A DNA stretch of 64,000 bases from Citrobacter sp. On2M (GCF_018035235.1 NZ_WPCV01000002.1:868001-932000), one strand, 5' to 3'. Counted from the stretch's first letter, positions 34,187 to 45,919 are shown. Notes: a model not told the origin generated them from the letters alone. A program made the numbers and translations.

Positions 34187-35467
34187 TCAGAATGCGTAGT
34201 TGAAGTTGGTACCGAACAGCCAGGCTTTACCTTCAGAATCGAAAGTATATGGGCCTTCTTTTACGGTCACTTTCTGGCCGTGCATATAAGAAACGCCAAC
34301 GTCAATAGACGCGTCATCATTGAATGCGTAAGTCGTACCCGCACTCAGCCACAGACGATCCTGGTCCGGAATGGATATGGAACGCTTGCTTGCAGGAACC
34401 GGGCTATCGTCATAGGCAATACCGGTACGGAAGGTCCAGCTTTTATCCATGTAGTAAGTGGTACCCAGCGCGATGCGGTAAGAATCTTTGAAGCCTTCTT
34501 CTTTATAGAACAGCGTCTTCCCGTTGGTGCCGGTTGCTTTCAGCTCCTGGAACTGACTCCAGCTGGTGTAAGCCATGCTGTAGTGAATAGCCCACTGTGG
34601 AGCGATGCGGTTGTAACCCGACAGTTCCCACATTTCCGGCAGGTTAAGCGTCAAAGAACCCGGGACGGTGGCATTGGTTGTTCCCCAAGGGAACGCCGTG
34701 CCTGCACCAGGTAACACGTTTGCCTGGGTGCGGATGCCGCTCTTGTAATCGCCATCGAAGTCGATTTTGACTTCGGAACGATACGTTAAACCGTAGCGGT
34801 TATTTTTATCCAGCTCGTACAAAATACCGGCGTTCCAGCCATAACCCCATTCATCACCTTTCAGGCTGGCGATTTTCTGGCTGACTTTCGGCAATGCAGC
34901 CGTTTGTTCGCCGGAATAACGCTCAATTTTTGCATCGGCATAGACGGCATTAAAACCGACACCGAAGCTCCAGCTATCATTCAGACGGTAAGCACCACTC
35001 AGGTTCAGGTTGACCGTTTTAAGATCGGTCTTCCCGCCGTATTCGCCGACGATGTAACTATCGTTAAATTCAGTTGCCAGGCCATAGTTTGACGTGACAG
35101 ACGCCCCCCAACCAAACTGTTCGTTGATAGGCATCACGAAGTGAGCATTGGGAACCCACGCCGTAGGCGCGATGTTGTCCGCATCGGTGCTGCGTCCGGT
35201 GTATGGCGATTTACCGGAAATATTAACGTCTGGATCGATATACACCGCACCCGCAGAAAAAGTAGGGCGATCGAACATCATAATCAGCGCCGGGTTGCGA
35301 CTGGCGTTGCCTGCATCATCTGCAATAGCGCCTTCACCCGAATATGCCCGGCCAAGGCCAGAGGAAGAAAATTCGTTTAACTGAAAGCCTGCAGACCAGG
35401 CCTGTGTGGAGATAATTGCCACTGCGACTGCGAGAGCAGACTTTGTAAACAGGGTTTTCTGGCTCAT
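34187..35467 (-). CDS. fadL: FadL long-chain fatty acid outer-membrane transporter
   Basis: Outer-membrane beta-barrel that takes up long-chain fatty acids. 426 residues from the ATG at 35467 (GAGG upstream), signal peptide cleaved after AWSA, mature N-terminus [20 protein letters not shown] (the hatch with the NPA motif SRNPALI). The C-terminus ends in NFNYAF with a terminal phenylalanine for barrel assembly. It is about 20 residues shorter than E. coli FadL, with the difference in a mid-barrel loop (around [14 protein letters not shown]), the exposed and phage-binding part. Confidence 0.96.
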   Translation of the reverse strand: MSQKTLFTKSALAVAVAIISTQAWSAGFQLNEFSSSGLGRAYSGEGAIADDAGNASRNPALIMMFDRPTFSAGAVYIDPDVNISGKSPYTGRSTDADNIAPTAWVPNAHFVMPINEQFGWGASVTSNYGLATEFNDSYIVGEYGGKTDLKTVNLNLSGAYRLNDSWSFGVGFNAVYADAKIERYSGEQTAALPKVSQKIASLKGDEWGYGWNAGILYELDKNNRYGLTYRSEVKIDFDGDYKSGIRTQANVLPGAGTAFPWGTTNATVPGSLTLNLPEMWELSGYNRIAPQWAIHYSMAYTSWSQFQELKATGTNGKTLFYKEEGFKDSYRIALGTTYYMDKSWTFRTGIAYDDSPVPASKRSISIPDQDRLWLSAGTTYAFNDDASIDVGVSYMHGQKVTVKEGPYTFDSEGKAWLFGTNFNYAF

Positions 35468-35838
35468 GACCATAACCTCATAGATTTATTTTTATACAAA
35501 CAATGTTACATACCGTAACAGGAGCGCGAAGTGTAGGGTCTGAGGTACGACTTAGAAATCAGACCAGTGCCGAGAGTATAGGTCTGACCAGCTGAAATGT
35601 TGCAAGTATGTTTATAAATATTTTCAATTCTGATCTCTGAAACGCGATCCAGCTGGCAAAATTGCGGGTATACGCACTCACCTGTTTGGGTGATTTTTGT
35701 TTTAGATCATTTTTAAGTGTGATTTCGGTCACTTATCGCATTTCATACAATTAACGACTGGAGAGGCGAATAATGGGAGCGTAAAATATCCCCATCGTTT
35801 ATCTGGCACCTCAGGTGCGAATACAGAGGAAATCTACA
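35468..35838. promoter_or_regulatory. fadL/yfcZ divergent control region with FadR and CRP sites
   Basis: 371 bases between fadL (minus) and yfcZ (plus). Two FadR-like operators: AAATCAGACCAGTG (35556-35569) and ATAGGTCTGACCAGCT (35578-35593), both matching the CTGGTCNGACC core read on the minus strand. A CRP-like site TGTGA-TTTCGG-TCACT lies at 35718-35733. E. coli fadL is repressed by FadR and affected by cAMP-CRP, so the layout is as expected. The yfcZ promoter is in the right part and was not pinned down. Confidence 0.8.
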
Positions 35839-36123
35839 ATGAGTAAATGCAGTGCTGATGAAACCCCGGTTTGCTGCTGTATGGATGTTGGTACCATCAT
35901 GGACAACTCCGATTGCACCGCGTCATACAGCCGTGTGTTCGCGAATCGCGCAGAGGCAGAAGAAACGCTGGCCGCTCTGACTGAGAAGGCACGTGGCGTG
36001 GAATCTGAGCCTTGCCAAATCACCTCGACCTTTACTGAAGAATCAGAAGGTGTGCGTCTGGATATCGACTTTGTTTTTGCCTGTGAAGCTGAAACATTGA
36101 TCTTCCAGCTGGGCCTGCGTTAA
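35839..36123 (+). CDS. yfcZ: YfcZ/YiiS family protein
   Basis: Small conserved cytoplasmic protein of unknown function, 94 residues from the ATG at 35839 (GAGGAAA upstream). N-terminal cysteine-rich motif ETPVCCCMDVGTIMDN is the family hallmark, followed by ASYSRVFANRAEAEETLAAL. Four to five cysteines near the N-terminus might bind metal, but nothing proves it. Single-gene unit with its own terminator. Confidence 0.93.
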   Translation: MSKCSADETPVCCCMDVGTIMDNSDCTASYSRVFANRAEAEETLAALTEKARGVESEPCQITSTFTEESEGVRLDIDFVFACEAETLIFQLGLR

Positions 36124-36135
36124 TCCCTTCTGTAA

Positions 36136-36168
36136 AAGCCCTTGCTACCCGGTAGCAAGGGCTTTTTT
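36136..36168 (+). terminator. yfcZ terminator
   Basis: AAGCCCTTGCTACC/GGTAGCAAGGGCTT, a 14-base-pair stem followed by a T-run. Confidence 0.93.
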
Positions 36169-36255
36169 GTCACTGTCAGTGATTATTCACTGTGTCTTAG
36201 CTCCCACTTTCTTTTCTCCCTGCTTGGCTAAATGTAAAAAATTGGTTAAGACTGT

Positions 36256-36273
36256 GATCAGGTCAGACCACTT
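36256..36273 (+). promoter_or_regulatory. FadR operator of fadIJ
   Basis: GATCAGGTCAGACCACTT, on the reverse strand AAGTGGTCTGACCTGATC, one of the best fits to the FadR consensus (AACTGGTCNGACCTGTT). It lies 27 bases before the fadI start, so FadR would repress the operon without fatty acids. Confidence 0.85.
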
Positions 36274-36299
36274 ATTTTTTATTTTTACAGGGGAGTGTT

Positions 36300-37610
36300 A
36301 TGAGTCAGGCTTTACCGCTGGTTACCCGCCAGGGCGATCGCATCGCCATTGTAAGCGGATTGCGTACGCCGTTTGCCCGCCAGGCAACTGCGTTTCATGG
36401 CATTCCCGCCGTAGATTTGGGGAAAATGGTCGTTGGCGAACTGCTGGCGCGTAGCGAAATTCCTGCAGATGTGATTGAGCAACTGGTTTTTGGTCAGGTG
36501 GTGCAAATGCCTGAAGCGCCGAATATCGCTCGTGAAATCGTACTGGGAACCGGGATGAATGTGCACACGGATGCCTACAGTGTAAGCCGGGCCTGTGCTA
36601 CAAGTTTCCAGGCGGTGGCGAATGTTGCGGAAAGCCTGATGGCAGGAACTATTCGCGCAGGAATTGCCGGTGGTGCGGACTCCTCGTCAGTTCTGCCTAT
36701 TGGTGTCAGTAAAAAGCTGGCGCGGGTGCTGGTGGATGTCAATAAAGCGCGCACTACCGGTCAGCGTCTTAAACTTTTCTCCCGACTGCGCTTACGTGAC
36801 CTGATGCCCGTACCGCCAGCTGTCGCCGAATATTCCACCGGTTTACGCATGGGGGATACGGCCGAGCAAATGGCCAAAACTTATGGTATTACGCGAGAGC
36901 AACAGGATGCCCTCGCGCACCGTTCTCATCAGCGCGCCGCTCAGGCATGGGCTGAAGGTAAACTGACAGATGAGGTGATGACCACCTACGCGCCACCTTT
37001 CAAAGATCCTTTTTCAGAAGATAACAATATTCGTGGTAACTCTACGTTGGCTGATTACGCCAAACTGCGTCCGGCATTTGACCGAAAACACGGCACCGTT
37101 ACTGCGGCGAACAGCACCCCACTAACGGATGGCGCCGCCGCCGTGATTATGATGACAGAGTCACGCGCGAAAGAACTGGGGCTGGTGCCGCTGGGATACC
37201 TGCGTAGTTTTGCCTTCACCGCCATCGATGTCTGGCAGGACATGCTGCTGGGACCGGCGTGGTCAACGCCGCTTGCCCTGGAGAGAGCGGGTCTGACGAT
37301 GGCCGATTTAACTCTGATCGATATGCATGAAGCCTTTGCCGCACAAACGCTGGCGAATCTTCAACTGCTGGGCAGCGAACGTTTTGCCCGCGAAGTGCTG
37401 GGCAGAGCGCACGCCACTGGCGAGGTCGATGACAGCAAATTTAACGTGTTGGGCGGCTCTATTGCCTATGGACACCCCTTTGCCGCCACCGGGGCGCGCA
37501 TGATCACCCAAACCCTTCATGAGTTACGACGTCGTGGCGGTGGTTTCGGTTTAGTGACTGCCTGTGCGGCAGGTGGTCTGGGCGCGGCAATGGTTCTGGA
37601 GGCGGAATAA
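36300..37610 (+). CDS. fadI: FadI 3-ketoacyl-CoA thiolase
   Basis: Thiolase of the second (anaerobic-type) beta-oxidation complex with FadJ. 436 residues. Nucleophilic cysteine in [15 protein letters not shown], His in [32 protein letters not shown] and the C-terminal catalytic cysteine in [19 protein letters not shown] precedes the ATG. Its TAA stop overlaps the fadJ ATG by one base. Confidence 0.97.
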   Translation: MSQALPLVTRQGDRIAIVSGLRTPFARQATAFHGIPAVDLGKMVVGELLARSEIPADVIEQLVFGQVVQMPEAPNIAREIVLGTGMNVHTDAYSVSRACATSFQAVANVAESLMAGTIRAGIAGGADSSSVLPIGVSKKLARVLVDVNKARTTGQRLKLFSRLRLRDLMPVPPAVAEYSTGLRMGDTAEQMAKTYGITREQQDALAHRSHQRAAQAWAEGKLTDEVMTTYAPPFKDPFSEDNNIRGNSTLADYAKLRPAFDRKHGTVTAANSTPLTDGAAAVIMMTESRAKELGLVPLGYLRSFAFTAIDVWQDMLLGPAWSTPLALERAGLTMADLTLIDMHEAFAAQTLANLQLLGSERFAREVLGRAHATGEVDDSKFNVLGGSIAYGHPFAATGARMITQTLHELRRRGGGFGLVTACAAGGLGAAMVLEAE

Positions 37611-39757
37611 TGGAAATGACATCGGCTTTTACACTAAACGTACGTCTGGATAACGTTGCTGTTGTCACCATTGATGTACCCGGCGAGAAGATGAATACCC
37701 TGAAGGCGGAGTTTGCCTCTCAGGTGCGGGCTATTCTGAAACAAATTCGTGATAACAAAGCATTGCGCGGCGTGGTGTTTATTTCGGCGAAACCGGATAA
37801 TTTTATCGCCGGGGCGGATATTAACATGATCGGCAACTGCCGCAGTGCGCAGGAAGCTGAAACCCTGGCGCGTCAGGGACAGCAGATTATGGCGGAAATT
37901 AATGCGTTGCCGATCCCGGTTATCGCCGCTATTCACGGAGCCTGCCTGGGCGGTGGCCTGGAGATGGCGCTGGCGTGCCACAGCCGTATTTGTACCGATG
38001 ATACTAAAACCGTTCTGGGGTTACCGGAAGTACAGCTTGGTCTGCTACCCGGTTCCGGTGGTACGCAGCGGTTACCGCGCCTGATTGGCGTCAGTACCGC
38101 GTTGGATATGATCCTCACAGGAAAGCAATTACGCGCTAAACAGGCGCTGAAAGTAGGGCTGGTGGACGAAGTTGTGCCGCAGACTATTTTACTGGAAGCG
38201 GCTGTAGAACTGGCCAAAAAAGACAGTCCCGCACATCGAGCGTTGCCAGTGCGTGAGCGTGTGTTAGCGGGCCCGCTGGGGCGCGCGCTTTTGTTCCGTA
38301 TGGTCAGTAAAAAGACGGCGCAAAAAACGCATGGCAACTACCCAGCGACGGAGCGAATCCTTGAGGTGATTGAAACCGGTTTGGCGCAAGGTAGCAGTAG
38401 CGGCTATGACGCAGAAGCTCGTGCATTTGGCGAACTGGCGATGACATCTCAGTCGCAGGCATTGCGGCACATCTTTTTTGCCAACACTGACGTGAAAAAG
38501 GATCCGGGAAGCGATGCGAAGCCTGGTCCGCTGAACAGCGTTGGCATTTTGGGCGGCGGTCTGATGGGGGGCGGTATTGCCTATGTGACGGCCTGTAAAG
38601 GGGGCTTGCCAGTACGTATTAAAGATATAAACGCTAAGGGAATCAACCACGCACTGAAGTACAGCTGGGATCAGCTTGAAACGAAGGTTCGTCGCCGTCA
38701 TATCAAAGCTAGCGAGCGTGATAAACAACTGGCACTGATTTCGGGATCGACCGTCTACCGCGGCTTTGCGCATCGTGACCTGGTTATTGAAGCCGTGTTT
38801 GAAGATCTGGCGTTAAAACAACAGATGGTGGCGGAAGTTGAGCAAAATTGCGCGTCTCACACCATTTTTGCGTCTAACACCTCGTCTTTACCAATTGGTG
38901 ATATTGCGGCGAACGCTGCCAGACCTGAACAAGTGATTGGTTTGCATTTTTTTAGTCCAGTGGAAAAAATGCCGTTGGTCGAGGTGATCCCACATGCCAC
39001 AACGTCTGATCAGACGATTGCAACCACCGTTAAATTGGCGAAAAAACAGGGTAAAACGCCGATAGTGGTCAGAGATAAAGCCGGGTTTTATGTTAACCGC
39101 ATTTTAGCGCCTTACATTAACGAAGCGATTCGCCTGTTGACCGAAGGTGAGCGGGTTGAAACCATCGACGCCGCGCTGGTTAAGTTTGGTTTTCCGGTCG
39201 GGCCAATCCAACTTTTGGATGAGGTCGGAATTGATACGGGCACTAAAATTATACCAGTGCTTGAAGCCGCCTATGGAGAACGCTTTAGCGCGCCTGCAAA
39301 TGTTGTTGCTTCAATTTTGAATGACGATCGCAAAGGTAGAAAAAATGGTCGAGGTTTCTATCTTTATGGTGCGAAAGGGCGTAAAAGCAAAAAACAGGTC
39401 GACCCTGCAATTTATACGCTTATTGGCGTCCAGAGCCAGGGCCGACTGACCGCCGTGCAGATTGCAGAGCGGTGCGTCATGTTAATGCTTAACGAAGCAG
39501 CACGCTGTTTCGACGAGAAAATTGTTCGCAGCGCGCGTGATGGCGACATCGGCGCTGTATTTGGCATTGGTTTTCCGCCATTCCTCGGTGGCCCGTTCCG
39601 GTATATGGATTCTCTGGGCGCGGGTGAAGTGGTTGCGGCGCTGCAACGACTGACCACGCAGTACGGCTCGCGGTTTACACCTTGTGAGCAGTTATTGCTG
39701 ATGGCGGAACGTGGTGAAAAATTCTGGAGCGTTAGGGAAACTGACCTGAATTCATGA
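37610..39757 (+). CDS. fadJ: FadJ fatty-acid oxidation complex alpha subunit
   Basis: Bifunctional enoyl-CoA hydratase / 3-hydroxyacyl-CoA dehydrogenase. 715 residues: crotonase domain with the oxyanion region [15 protein letters not shown] and [24 protein letters not shown]-binding [12 protein letters not shown] near 314; dehydrogenase motif [15 protein letters not shown] with the catalytic His; C-terminal [15 protein letters not shown]. Translation is coupled to fadI. Confidence 0.97.
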   Translation: MEMTSAFTLNVRLDNVAVVTIDVPGEKMNTLKAEFASQVRAILKQIRDNKALRGVVFISAKPDNFIAGADINMIGNCRSAQEAETLARQGQQIMAEINALPIPVIAAIHGACLGGGLEMALACHSRICTDDTKTVLGLPEVQLGLLPGSGGTQRLPRLIGVSTALDMILTGKQLRAKQALKVGLVDEVVPQTILLEAAVELAKKDSPAHRALPVRERVLAGPLGRALLFRMVSKKTAQKTHGNYPATERILEVIETGLAQGSSSGYDAEARAFGELAMTSQSQALRHIFFANTDVKKDPGSDAKPGPLNSVGILGGGLMGGGIAYVTACKGGLPVRIKDINAKGINHALKYSWDQLETKVRRRHIKASERDKQLALISGSTVYRGFAHRDLVIEAVFEDLALKQQMVAEVEQNCASHTIFASNTSSLPIGDIAANAARPEQVIGLHFFSPVEKMPLVEVIPHATTSDQTIATTVKLAKKQGKTPIVVRDKAGFYVNRILAPYINEAIRLLTEGERVETIDAALVKFGFPVGPIQLLDEVGIDTGTKIIPVLEAAYGERFSAPANVVASILNDDRKGRKNGRGFYLYGAKGRKSKKQVDPAIYTLIGVQSQGRLTAVQIAERCVMLMLNEAARCFDEKIVRSARDGDIGAVFGIGFPPFLGGPFRYMDSLGAGEVVAALQRLTTQYGSRFTPCEQLLLMAERGEKFWSVRETDLNS

Positions 39758-39965
39758 GGTCAAAAGTAGGATGAATCCGCACTGAGTGTAAGGGTTGAGC
39801 TCAAAATGTAAACAGAGATTGACTATACTTACGCCGTTGAGGTAAAAAACAGCGTTTCATTCGGTGAATGGATAAGGCACAATGCCGGCCACCACATCGT
39901 TACCACCGCCAATAGGGGCTGTGATTAAAGGTGTTGGTGATTCTGGTTAACAAAAGCGGTGCAAT

Positions 39966-40451
39966 ATGCAAGTTTTTATCATGCGTCACGGCGACGCGGC
40001 CCTCGATGCCGCCAGTGATTCGGTTCGTCCCTTAACTTCCAGTGGTTGTGACGAATCTCGCCTGATGGCGAACTGGCTGAAAGGTCAAAAAGTGGATATC
40101 GAACGTGTTCTGGTGAGCCCGTTCCTGCGAGCCGAACAAACGCTGGATGTGGTGGGGGAATGTATGAACCTTCCAACCGGTGTGGATGTTTTGCCGGAGC
40201 TGACTCCGTGCGGCGATGTCGGTCTGGTCAGCGCCTATTTACAGGCTCTGGCCAATGAGGGTATCGCCACGGCGCTGGTTATCTCTCACTTGCCTTTAGT
40301 GGGGTACCTGGTGTCTGAGCTGTGCCCTGGCGAAACTCCACCGATGTTTACCACATCAGCGATTGCCAGCGTTACGCTTGACGAGAGCGGGAAGGGGACA
40401 TTCAACTGGCAGATGAGCCCGTGTAACCTGAAAATGGCAAAAGCAATTTAA
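39966..40451 (+). CDS. sixA: SixA phosphohistidine phosphatase
   Basis: Histidine phosphatase that dephosphorylates the HPt domain of ArcB and acts on PtsN-type phosphotransfer in E. coli. 161 residues with the RHG signature (Arg7-His8-Gly9), VSPFLRAEQTL and the second His in VISHLPLVGYL. The 208-base gap before it contains TTGACTATACT-like promoter sequence but no gene. Confidence 0.96.
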   Translation: MQVFIMRHGDAALDAASDSVRPLTSSGCDESRLMANWLKGQKVDIERVLVSPFLRAEQTLDVVGECMNLPTGVDVLPELTPCGDVGLVSAYLQALANEGIATALVISHLPLVGYLVSELCPGETPPMFTTSAIASVTLDESGKGTFNWQMSPCNLKMAKAI

Positions 40452-40496
40452 TAAAGATTGGATTCTGACAAGGCGCACAGCCGCTATCCGGAAAAT

Positions 40497-40522
40497 TAAA
40501 GAGCCGCAAACGCGGCTCTTTA
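40497..40522. terminator. Bidirectional terminator between sixA and smrB
   Basis: TAAAGAGCCGC-AAAC-GCGGCTCTTTA, a perfect stem between convergent genes. Confidence 0.9.
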
Positions 40523-40534
40523 TGTTTGCCTGCA

Positions 40535-41086
40535 TCAGGGAAGTTCGGGCGGCAGCCACTCTTCCACTTCAATCAGCACCAACAGCGCGGCATCACCACC
40601 GTACTCTTTTGGCGCCTGATGAAAGGCCATCACATGCGGATGCTGTGCCAGCCAGAGCGGCGTTTGCTGCTTAAGAATATGCTTTCCGTGGCCGTGCATC
40701 ACGCAGGCGCAAAACACATGCTCACGACGGCAGGCGGCAATCAGCGCGCCTAACTCCTGTTTCGCCTGCTGCTGGGTCAGCCCGTGCAGATCGAGAAACA
40801 GCTCCGGGGAGTAATCGCCACGGCGCATTTTCTTCAGTTCGAAATGGCTGACGTCGGCACGCAGATATCTTACCGGGCCGTCCGTATTCAACAGTGGCTG
40901 AAACTCGTCTGAGAAATAGTGGCTGGCATCCGCCTGCTCCTGCAGCAGCTTTTTAACCGGAACCTCGGTCATTTTTTTACGTGGAGGCCGGTGAACAATG
41001 GTGTCCTGTTTAATTTTACGCGTGCCGGTCATCAGCTGGCGAAACAGCGTCTGATCCTCCTCGCTGAGCGATGTTTTCTTTTTCAT
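40535..41086 (-). CDS. smrB: SmrB ribosome-rescue endonuclease
   Basis: Smr-domain endonuclease that cuts mRNA between collided ribosomes in E. coli. 183 residues: a helical N-terminus and an Smr domain with the catalytic DLHG motif ([15 protein letters not shown]) and [12 protein letters not shown]. Transcribed opposite to prmB, sharing a 166-base promoter gap. Confidence 0.95.
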   Translation of the reverse strand: MKKKTSLSEEDQTLFRQLMTGTRKIKQDTIVHRPPRKKMTEVPVKKLLQEQADASHYFSDEFQPLLNTDGPVRYLRADVSHFELKKMRRGDYSPELFLDLHGLTQQQAKQELGALIAACRREHVFCACVMHGHGKHILKQQTPLWLAQHPHVMAFHQAPKEYGGDAALLVLIEVEEWLPPELP

Positions 41087-41252
41087 TCGAGCATCTCATC
41101 TTTTATTTTCCCTTAGTTTAACCCGACTCGGCAGGCATCCGATCGCTTAAAACGCAATTTTCGCGCTCAGGCTCCGCGTGAATGCTGATTTATCGCCGCC
41201 TTCGTGGCAAACTAGCCGCCGAAATTAATACGAGCATGCCCTGGAGAAATAC

Positions 41253-42185
41253 GTGGATAAAATTTTCGTCGATGAAGCCGTGAGTGAACTGCATACCATT
41301 CAGGACATGTTGCGTTGGGCGGTCAGCCGTTTTAGCGCGGCGAATATCTGGTATGGCCATGGCACGGATAACCCATGGGACGAGGCCGTACAGCTGGTGC
41401 TGCCGTCGCTTTATTTGCCGCTGGATATTCCAGAAGATATGCGCACTGCGCGTCTGACCTCCAGCGAGCGCCATCGTATTGTTGAGCGCGTGATTCGCCG
41501 CGTCAACGAGCGCATTCCGGTGGCTTATCTCACCAACAAAGCCTGGTTCTGCGGGCATGAATTTTATGTTGATGAACGTGTGCTGGTTCCACGTTCACCG
41601 ATCGGCGAGCTTATCAATAACCGCTTTGCTGGCCTGATTAATGAGCAGCCCCAGCATATCCTCGATATGTGTACCGGCAGCGGCTGTATTGCCATTGCCT
41701 GCGCCTATGCCTTCCCGGAAGCCGAAGTCGATGCCGTGGACATTTCCACTGATGCGCTGGCGGTGACTGAGCAAAATATTGAAGAGCACGGCCTGATCCA
41801 TCACGTAACGCCGATCCGTTCCGATCTGTTCCGCGATCTGCTGAAGGTTCAGTATGACCTGATAGTGACCAATCCACCGTATGTCGATGCAGAAGATATG
41901 TCCGATCTGCCAAACGAATACCGCCATGAGCCTGAATTGGGACTGGCGTCCGGTAGCGATGGGCTGAAACTTACCCGCCGCATTCTGGGTAACGCCCCGG
42001 ACTACCTGTCAGATAACGGTATTCTGATTTGTGAAGTCGGAAACAGCATGGTACATCTGATAGAGCAATATCCGGATGTACCGTTCACCTGGCTGGAGTT
42101 CGACAACGGCGGTGACGGCGTATTCATGCTGACCAAAGAGCAGTTAGTTGCTGCTCGTGAGCACTTCAGCATTTATAAAGACTAA
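41253..42185 (+). CDS. prmB: PrmB, ribosomal protein uL3 glutamine methyltransferase
   Basis: SAM-dependent N5-glutamine methylation of ribosomal protein L3 (GGQ-type family). 310 residues from a GTG start ([10 protein letters not shown]). SAM-binding [18 protein letters not shown] and the catalytic NPPY motif (near residue 207). It leads the prmB-aroC-mepA-yfcA-epmC-yfcL run with very short gaps. Confidence 0.97.
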   Translation: MDKIFVDEAVSELHTIQDMLRWAVSRFSAANIWYGHGTDNPWDEAVQLVLPSLYLPLDIPEDMRTARLTSSERHRIVERVIRRVNERIPVAYLTNKAWFCGHEFYVDERVLVPRSPIGELINNRFAGLINEQPQHILDMCTGSGCIAIACAYAFPEAEVDAVDISTDALAVTEQNIEEHGLIHHVTPIRSDLFRDLLKVQYDLIVTNPPYVDAEDMSDLPNEYRHEPELGLASGSDGLKLTRRILGNAPDYLSDNGILICEVGNSMVHLIEQYPDVPFTWLEFDNGGDGVFMLTKEQLVAAREHFSIYKD

Positions 42186-42228
42186 TTACACGCGCACGCA
42201 CATACACAACACGCATAACGGAGCCGTG

Positions 42229-43314
42229 ATGGCAGGAAACACAATTGGGCAACTCTTTCGCGTAACCACCTTCGGCGAATCACACGGGCTGGCGCTCGGT
42301 TGTATTGTCGATGGTGTTCCGCCGGGCATTTCTCTGACAGAAGCTGACCTGCAGCACGATCTCGACAGACGTCGTCCAGGTACTTCGCGTTACACTACGC
42401 AGCGCCGTGAGCCGGATCAGGTGAAAATCCTCTCCGGCGTGTTCGAGGGCGTTACCACCGGCACCAGCATTGGCTTGCTGATTGAAAATACCGATCAACG
42501 TTCACAGGATTACGGCGCGATCAAAGATGTTTTCCGTCCGGGTCATGCCGACTATACCTATGAACAGAAATATGGTTTGCGCGACTACCGTGGTGGTGGG
42601 CGTTCATCCGCACGTGAAACGGCGATGCGCGTGGCGGCCGGAGCGATTGCCAAAAAGTATCTGGCAGAAAAATTCGGCGTTGAAATTCGCGGCTGTCTGA
42701 CGCAGATGGGCGATATTCCGCTGGAGATCAAAGACTGGTCTCAGGTGGAACTTAACCCGTTCTTTTGTCCGGACCCGGATAAACTCGACGCGCTGGACGA
42801 ACTGATGCGCGGACTGAAGAAAGAGGGCGACTCCATCGGTGCGAAAGTGACCGTTGTTGCAAGCGGCGTACCAGCGGGTCTTGGCGAACCTGTATTCGAC
42901 CGTCTGGATGCGGACATCGCCCATGCGCTGATGAGTATTAACGCCGTTAAGGGCGTTGAGATTGGCGACGGATTTGACGTTGTTGCACTGCGCGGCAGTC
43001 AGAACCGCGATGAAATCACCAAAGAGGGTTTCCAGAGCAACCATGCGGGCGGCATTCTGGGCGGGATCAGCAGTGGGCAACAAATCATTGCTCATATGGC
43101 ACTGAAACCGACGTCCAGTATTACCGTTCCTGGACGCACCATTAATCGCTTTGGTGAAGAAGTCGACATGATCACTAAAGGTCGTCACGATCCGTGTGTT
43201 GGGATCCGCGCAGTGCCGATCGCTGAAGCAATGCTGGCGATCGTGTTGATGGATCACTTGTTGCGTCAGAGGGCGCAAAATGCGGATGTGAAGACCGATA
43301 TTCCACGCTGGTAA
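42229..43314 (+). CDS. aroC: AroC chorismate synthase
   Basis: Last step of the shikimate pathway: EPSP to chorismate with reduced FMN. 361 residues from the ATG at 42229 (ACGGAG upstream). Signatures [40 protein letters not shown] and [18 protein letters not shown]. The longer frame upstream is rejected because it overlaps prmB. Confidence 0.98.
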   Translation: MAGNTIGQLFRVTTFGESHGLALGCIVDGVPPGISLTEADLQHDLDRRRPGTSRYTTQRREPDQVKILSGVFEGVTTGTSIGLLIENTDQRSQDYGAIKDVFRPGHADYTYEQKYGLRDYRGGGRSSARETAMRVAAGAIAKKYLAEKFGVEIRGCLTQMGDIPLEIKDWSQVELNPFFCPDPDKLDALDELMRGLKKEGDSIGAKVTVVASGVPAGLGEPVFDRLDADIAHALMSINAVKGVEIGDGFDVVALRGSQNRDEITKEGFQSNHAGGILGGISSGQQIIAHMALKPTSSITVPGRTINRFGEEVDMITKGRHDPCVGIRAVPIAEAMLAIVLMDHLLRQRAQNADVKTDIPRW

Positions 43315-43316
43315 AA

Positions 43317-44141
43317 ATGAAAAAAACGGCACTTGCGGCGCTGGCTCTGTTTGTCAGTACCGCCTGTCTGGCGGCAACGCCCTGGCAGAAAATTACCCAT
43401 CCGATTGCAGGCAGCGCGCAGTCGATCGGCGCGTTTTCCAATGGCTGTATTGTTGGCGCAGATACGCTGCCTGTACAGTCAGAACACTATCAGGTGATGC
43501 GCACCGATCAGCGCCGTTACTTTGGTCATCCGGATCTGGTGATGTTTATCCAGCGTTTGAGTAATCAGGCCAATAATCTGGGGCTGGGCACGGTGTTAAT
43601 CGGTGATATGGGCATGCCGGCCGGTGGGCGATTCAATGGCGGTCACGCCAGCCACCAGACGGGACTGGATGTGGATATTTTCCTGCAACTGCCGAAAACG
43701 CGCTGGACCCAGTCACAGCTGCTGCGGCCTCAGGCGTTAGATCTGGTCTCGCAGGATGGTAAACGCGTTGTGCCGTCCCTGTGGAAGCCGGAGATTTTCA
43801 GCCTGATCAGGCTGGCTGCAAGAGATAATGAAGTTACGCGTATTTTCGTGAATCCGGCGATTAAGCAGCAACTTTGTCTGGATGCAGGGACCGACAGGGA
43901 CTGGTTGCGTAAAGTGCGACCGTGGTTCCAGCACCGTGCGCATATGCACGTCCGGTTACGTTGTCCTGCCGACAGTCTTGAGTGCGAAGATCAACCGTTA
44001 CCGCCACCGGGTGACGGCTGCGGCGCGGAGCTGCAAAGCTGGTTCGAACCTCCGAAACCTGGAACCACCAAGCCTGAGAAGAAGACACCGCCGCCGTTGC
44101 CGCCTTCCTGCCAGGCGCTACTGGACGAGCATGTACTCTAA
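43317..44141 (+). CDS. mepA: MepA murein endopeptidase
   Basis: Periplasmic penicillin-insensitive LAS-type metallopeptidase that cuts D-Ala-mDAP cross-links. 274 residues with a signal peptide (ending CLA) and zinc ligands in [16 protein letters not shown] and [12 protein letters not shown]. It starts two bases after the aroC stop. Confidence 0.97.
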   Translation: MKKTALAALALFVSTACLAATPWQKITHPIAGSAQSIGAFSNGCIVGADTLPVQSEHYQVMRTDQRRYFGHPDLVMFIQRLSNQANNLGLGTVLIGDMGMPAGGRFNGGHASHQTGLDVDIFLQLPKTRWTQSQLLRPQALDLVSQDGKRVVPSLWKPEIFSLIRLAARDNEVTRIFVNPAIKQQLCLDAGTDRDWLRKVRPWFQHRAHMHVRLRCPADSLECEDQPLPPPGDGCGAELQSWFEPPKPGTTKPEKKTPPPLPPSCQALLDEHVL

Positions 44142-44950
44142 TGGATCATTTTGTCTCTCTGTTTATGGTGTCGCCACTGCTGTTAGGTGTGCTTTTTTTT
44201 GTGGCGATGTTGGCAGGTTTTATTGATTCTCTGGCCGGAGGCGGTGGTTTACTCACCATTCCGGCATTGATGGCGGCCGGGATGCCGCCCGCGCAAGCTC
44301 TGGCCACCAACAAATTGCAGGCCTGTGGCGGGTCTATCTCTTCTTCCCTTTATTTTATTCGCCGGGGTGTGGTTAACCTGGCGGATCAGAAACTCAATAT
44401 CTTCATGACGTTTGTCGGATCAATGAGCGGCGCGCTATTGGTTCAGCACGTGCAGTCAGATATTCTGCGCCAGATCCTGCCGGTTCTGGTTATCTGTATT
44501 GGCCTCTATTTTCTGTTAATGCCGAAAGTGGGGGAAGAGGACCGACAGCGTCGATTGCATGGTTTGCCTTTCGCGCTGGTGGCCGGAGGTTGTGTCGGTT
44601 TTTACGATGGCTTTTTTGGTCCGGCGGCGGGGTCGTTCTACGCGCTGGCCTTTGTCATGCTGTGCGGCTACAACCTTGCGAAATCGACGGCCCACGCCAA
44701 AGTATTAAATGCCACCTCGAATATCGGTGGGCTGCTGTTATTTGCCCTGGGCGGCAAAGTGATTTGGGCGACGGGCTTTGTGATGCTTATTGGCCAGTTT
44801 ATTGGCGCACGGATGGGCTCACGACTGGTGCTCAGCAAAGGACAAAAACTCATTCGGCCGATGATCGTCATTGTCTCCGCCGTGATGAGCGCCAAGCTAC
44901 TTTATGATAATCATGGACAGGAGATTCTCCACTGGCTGGGGATGAACTAA
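44141..44950 (+). CDS. yfcA: YfcA, TauE/SafE-family membrane protein
   Basis: Inner-membrane protein of the TauE/SafE family (sulfonate, sulfite or other anion export), 269 residues with about eight TMs and the glycine-rich first-repeat motif AGFIDSLAGGGGLLTIPALM. It overlaps the mepA stop and the epmC start by one base each. Substrate unknown. Confidence 0.95.
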   Translation: MDHFVSLFMVSPLLLGVLFFVAMLAGFIDSLAGGGGLLTIPALMAAGMPPAQALATNKLQACGGSISSSLYFIRRGVVNLADQKLNIFMTFVGSMSGALLVQHVQSDILRQILPVLVICIGLYFLLMPKVGEEDRQRRLHGLPFALVAGGCVGFYDGFFGPAAGSFYALAFVMLCGYNLAKSTAHAKVLNATSNIGGLLLFALGGKVIWATGFVMLIGQFIGARMGSRLVLSKGQKLIRPMIVIVSAVMSAKLLYDNHGQEILHWLGMN

Positions 44951-45498
44951 TGAATAATACCCATCACTACGAACAGTTAATTGAGATTTTTAACGGCTGC
45001 TTTGCCGATGAATTTAATACCCGTCTGATTAAAGGCGACGATGAACCGATCTATCTTCCTGCGGATGCGGAATTGCCGTATCACCGTATCGTTTTTGCGC
45101 ATGGTTATTATGCCAGTGCGTTACACGAAATTTCACACTGGTGCATCGCGGGAAAGGCGCGTCGTGAGCTGGTTGACTTCGGTTACTGGTACTGCCCTGA
45201 CGGACGCGACGCGAAGACGCAATGTCAGTTTGAAGATGTGGAAGTGAAGCCGCAGGCGTTTGACTGGTTGTTTTGCGTGGCGGCGGGCTACCCGTTTAAC
45301 GTCAGTTGCGACAACCTGGAAGGGGACTTTGAACCGGATCGCGTCCTGTTCCAGCGCCGTGTTCATGCTCAGGTGATGGAGTACCTGGAGAAGGGGATCC
45401 CTGAACGCCCGGCGCGCTTCATCAACGCGTTACAGAATTATTATCACACGCCTGAACTTAAGGCGGAACAATTCCCGTGGCCCGAAGCGCTAAACTGA
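44950..45498 (+). CDS. epmC: EpmC, EF-P hydroxylase
   Basis: Hydroxylates the beta-lysylated lysine of elongation factor P. 182 residues, with the metal-binding-like HEISHWCIAGKARRELVDFGYWY and FNVSCDNLEGDFEPD. Fixed neighbour of yfcA and yfcL in E. coli. Confidence 0.95.
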   Translation: MNNTHHYEQLIEIFNGCFADEFNTRLIKGDDEPIYLPADAELPYHRIVFAHGYYASALHEISHWCIAGKARRELVDFGYWYCPDGRDAKTQCQFEDVEVKPQAFDWLFCVAAGYPFNVSCDNLEGDFEPDRVLFQRRVHAQVMEYLEKGIPERPARFINALQNYYHTPELKAEQFPWPEALN

Positions 45499-45530
45499 AG
45501 CCGCTGCCACGTTTACAATGAGGAAAGAAG

Positions 45531-45809
45531 ATGATCGCGGAGTTTGAATCACGCATTCTGGTATTAATCGACGATATGGTAGAGCACGCCAGCGATGATG
45601 AGTTGTTTGCCAGTGGTTATTTGCGTGGACACCTGACGCTGGCCGTGGCCGAACTGGACGCTGGCGAGGACCATTCCGCTGAGGCATTGTACGCCAATGT
45701 GACCAGCAGCCTGGAAAAAGCCATCAGCGCAGGTGAACTCTCGCCGCGTGACCAGGCGTTAGTGAAAGAAATGTGGGACACTCTGTTCCAGAAAGCGACA
45801 AAACAATAA
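45531..45809 (+). CDS. yfcL: YfcL family protein
   Basis: Conserved 92-residue acidic helical protein of unknown function ([35 protein letters not shown]). Last gene of the run; followed by a REP repeat. Confidence 0.93.
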   Translation: MIAEFESRILVLIDDMVEHASDDELFASGYLRGHLTLAVAELDAGEDHSAEALYANVTSSLEKAISAGELSPRDQALVKEMWDTLFQKATKQ

Positions 45810-45821
45810 TTGCAGTTGCGT

Positions 45822-45909
45822 GTGCCGGATGGCGACGCTCAGGCGTCTTATCCGGCCTGGCAGAGTGAAGCATAGTCTTTAGGCCTGATAAGCGTAGCGC
45901 AATCAGGCA
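45822..45909. repeat. REP (PU) pair between yfcL and mnmC
   Basis: Two palindromic units: GCCGGATGGCGACGC with GCGTCTTATCCGGCC (45824-45858), and GCCTGATAAGCG with CGCAATCAGGC (45883-45908). A typical BIME arrangement in a convergent intergenic region. Confidence 0.9.
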
Positions 45910-45919
45910 ATAGTGAGTT

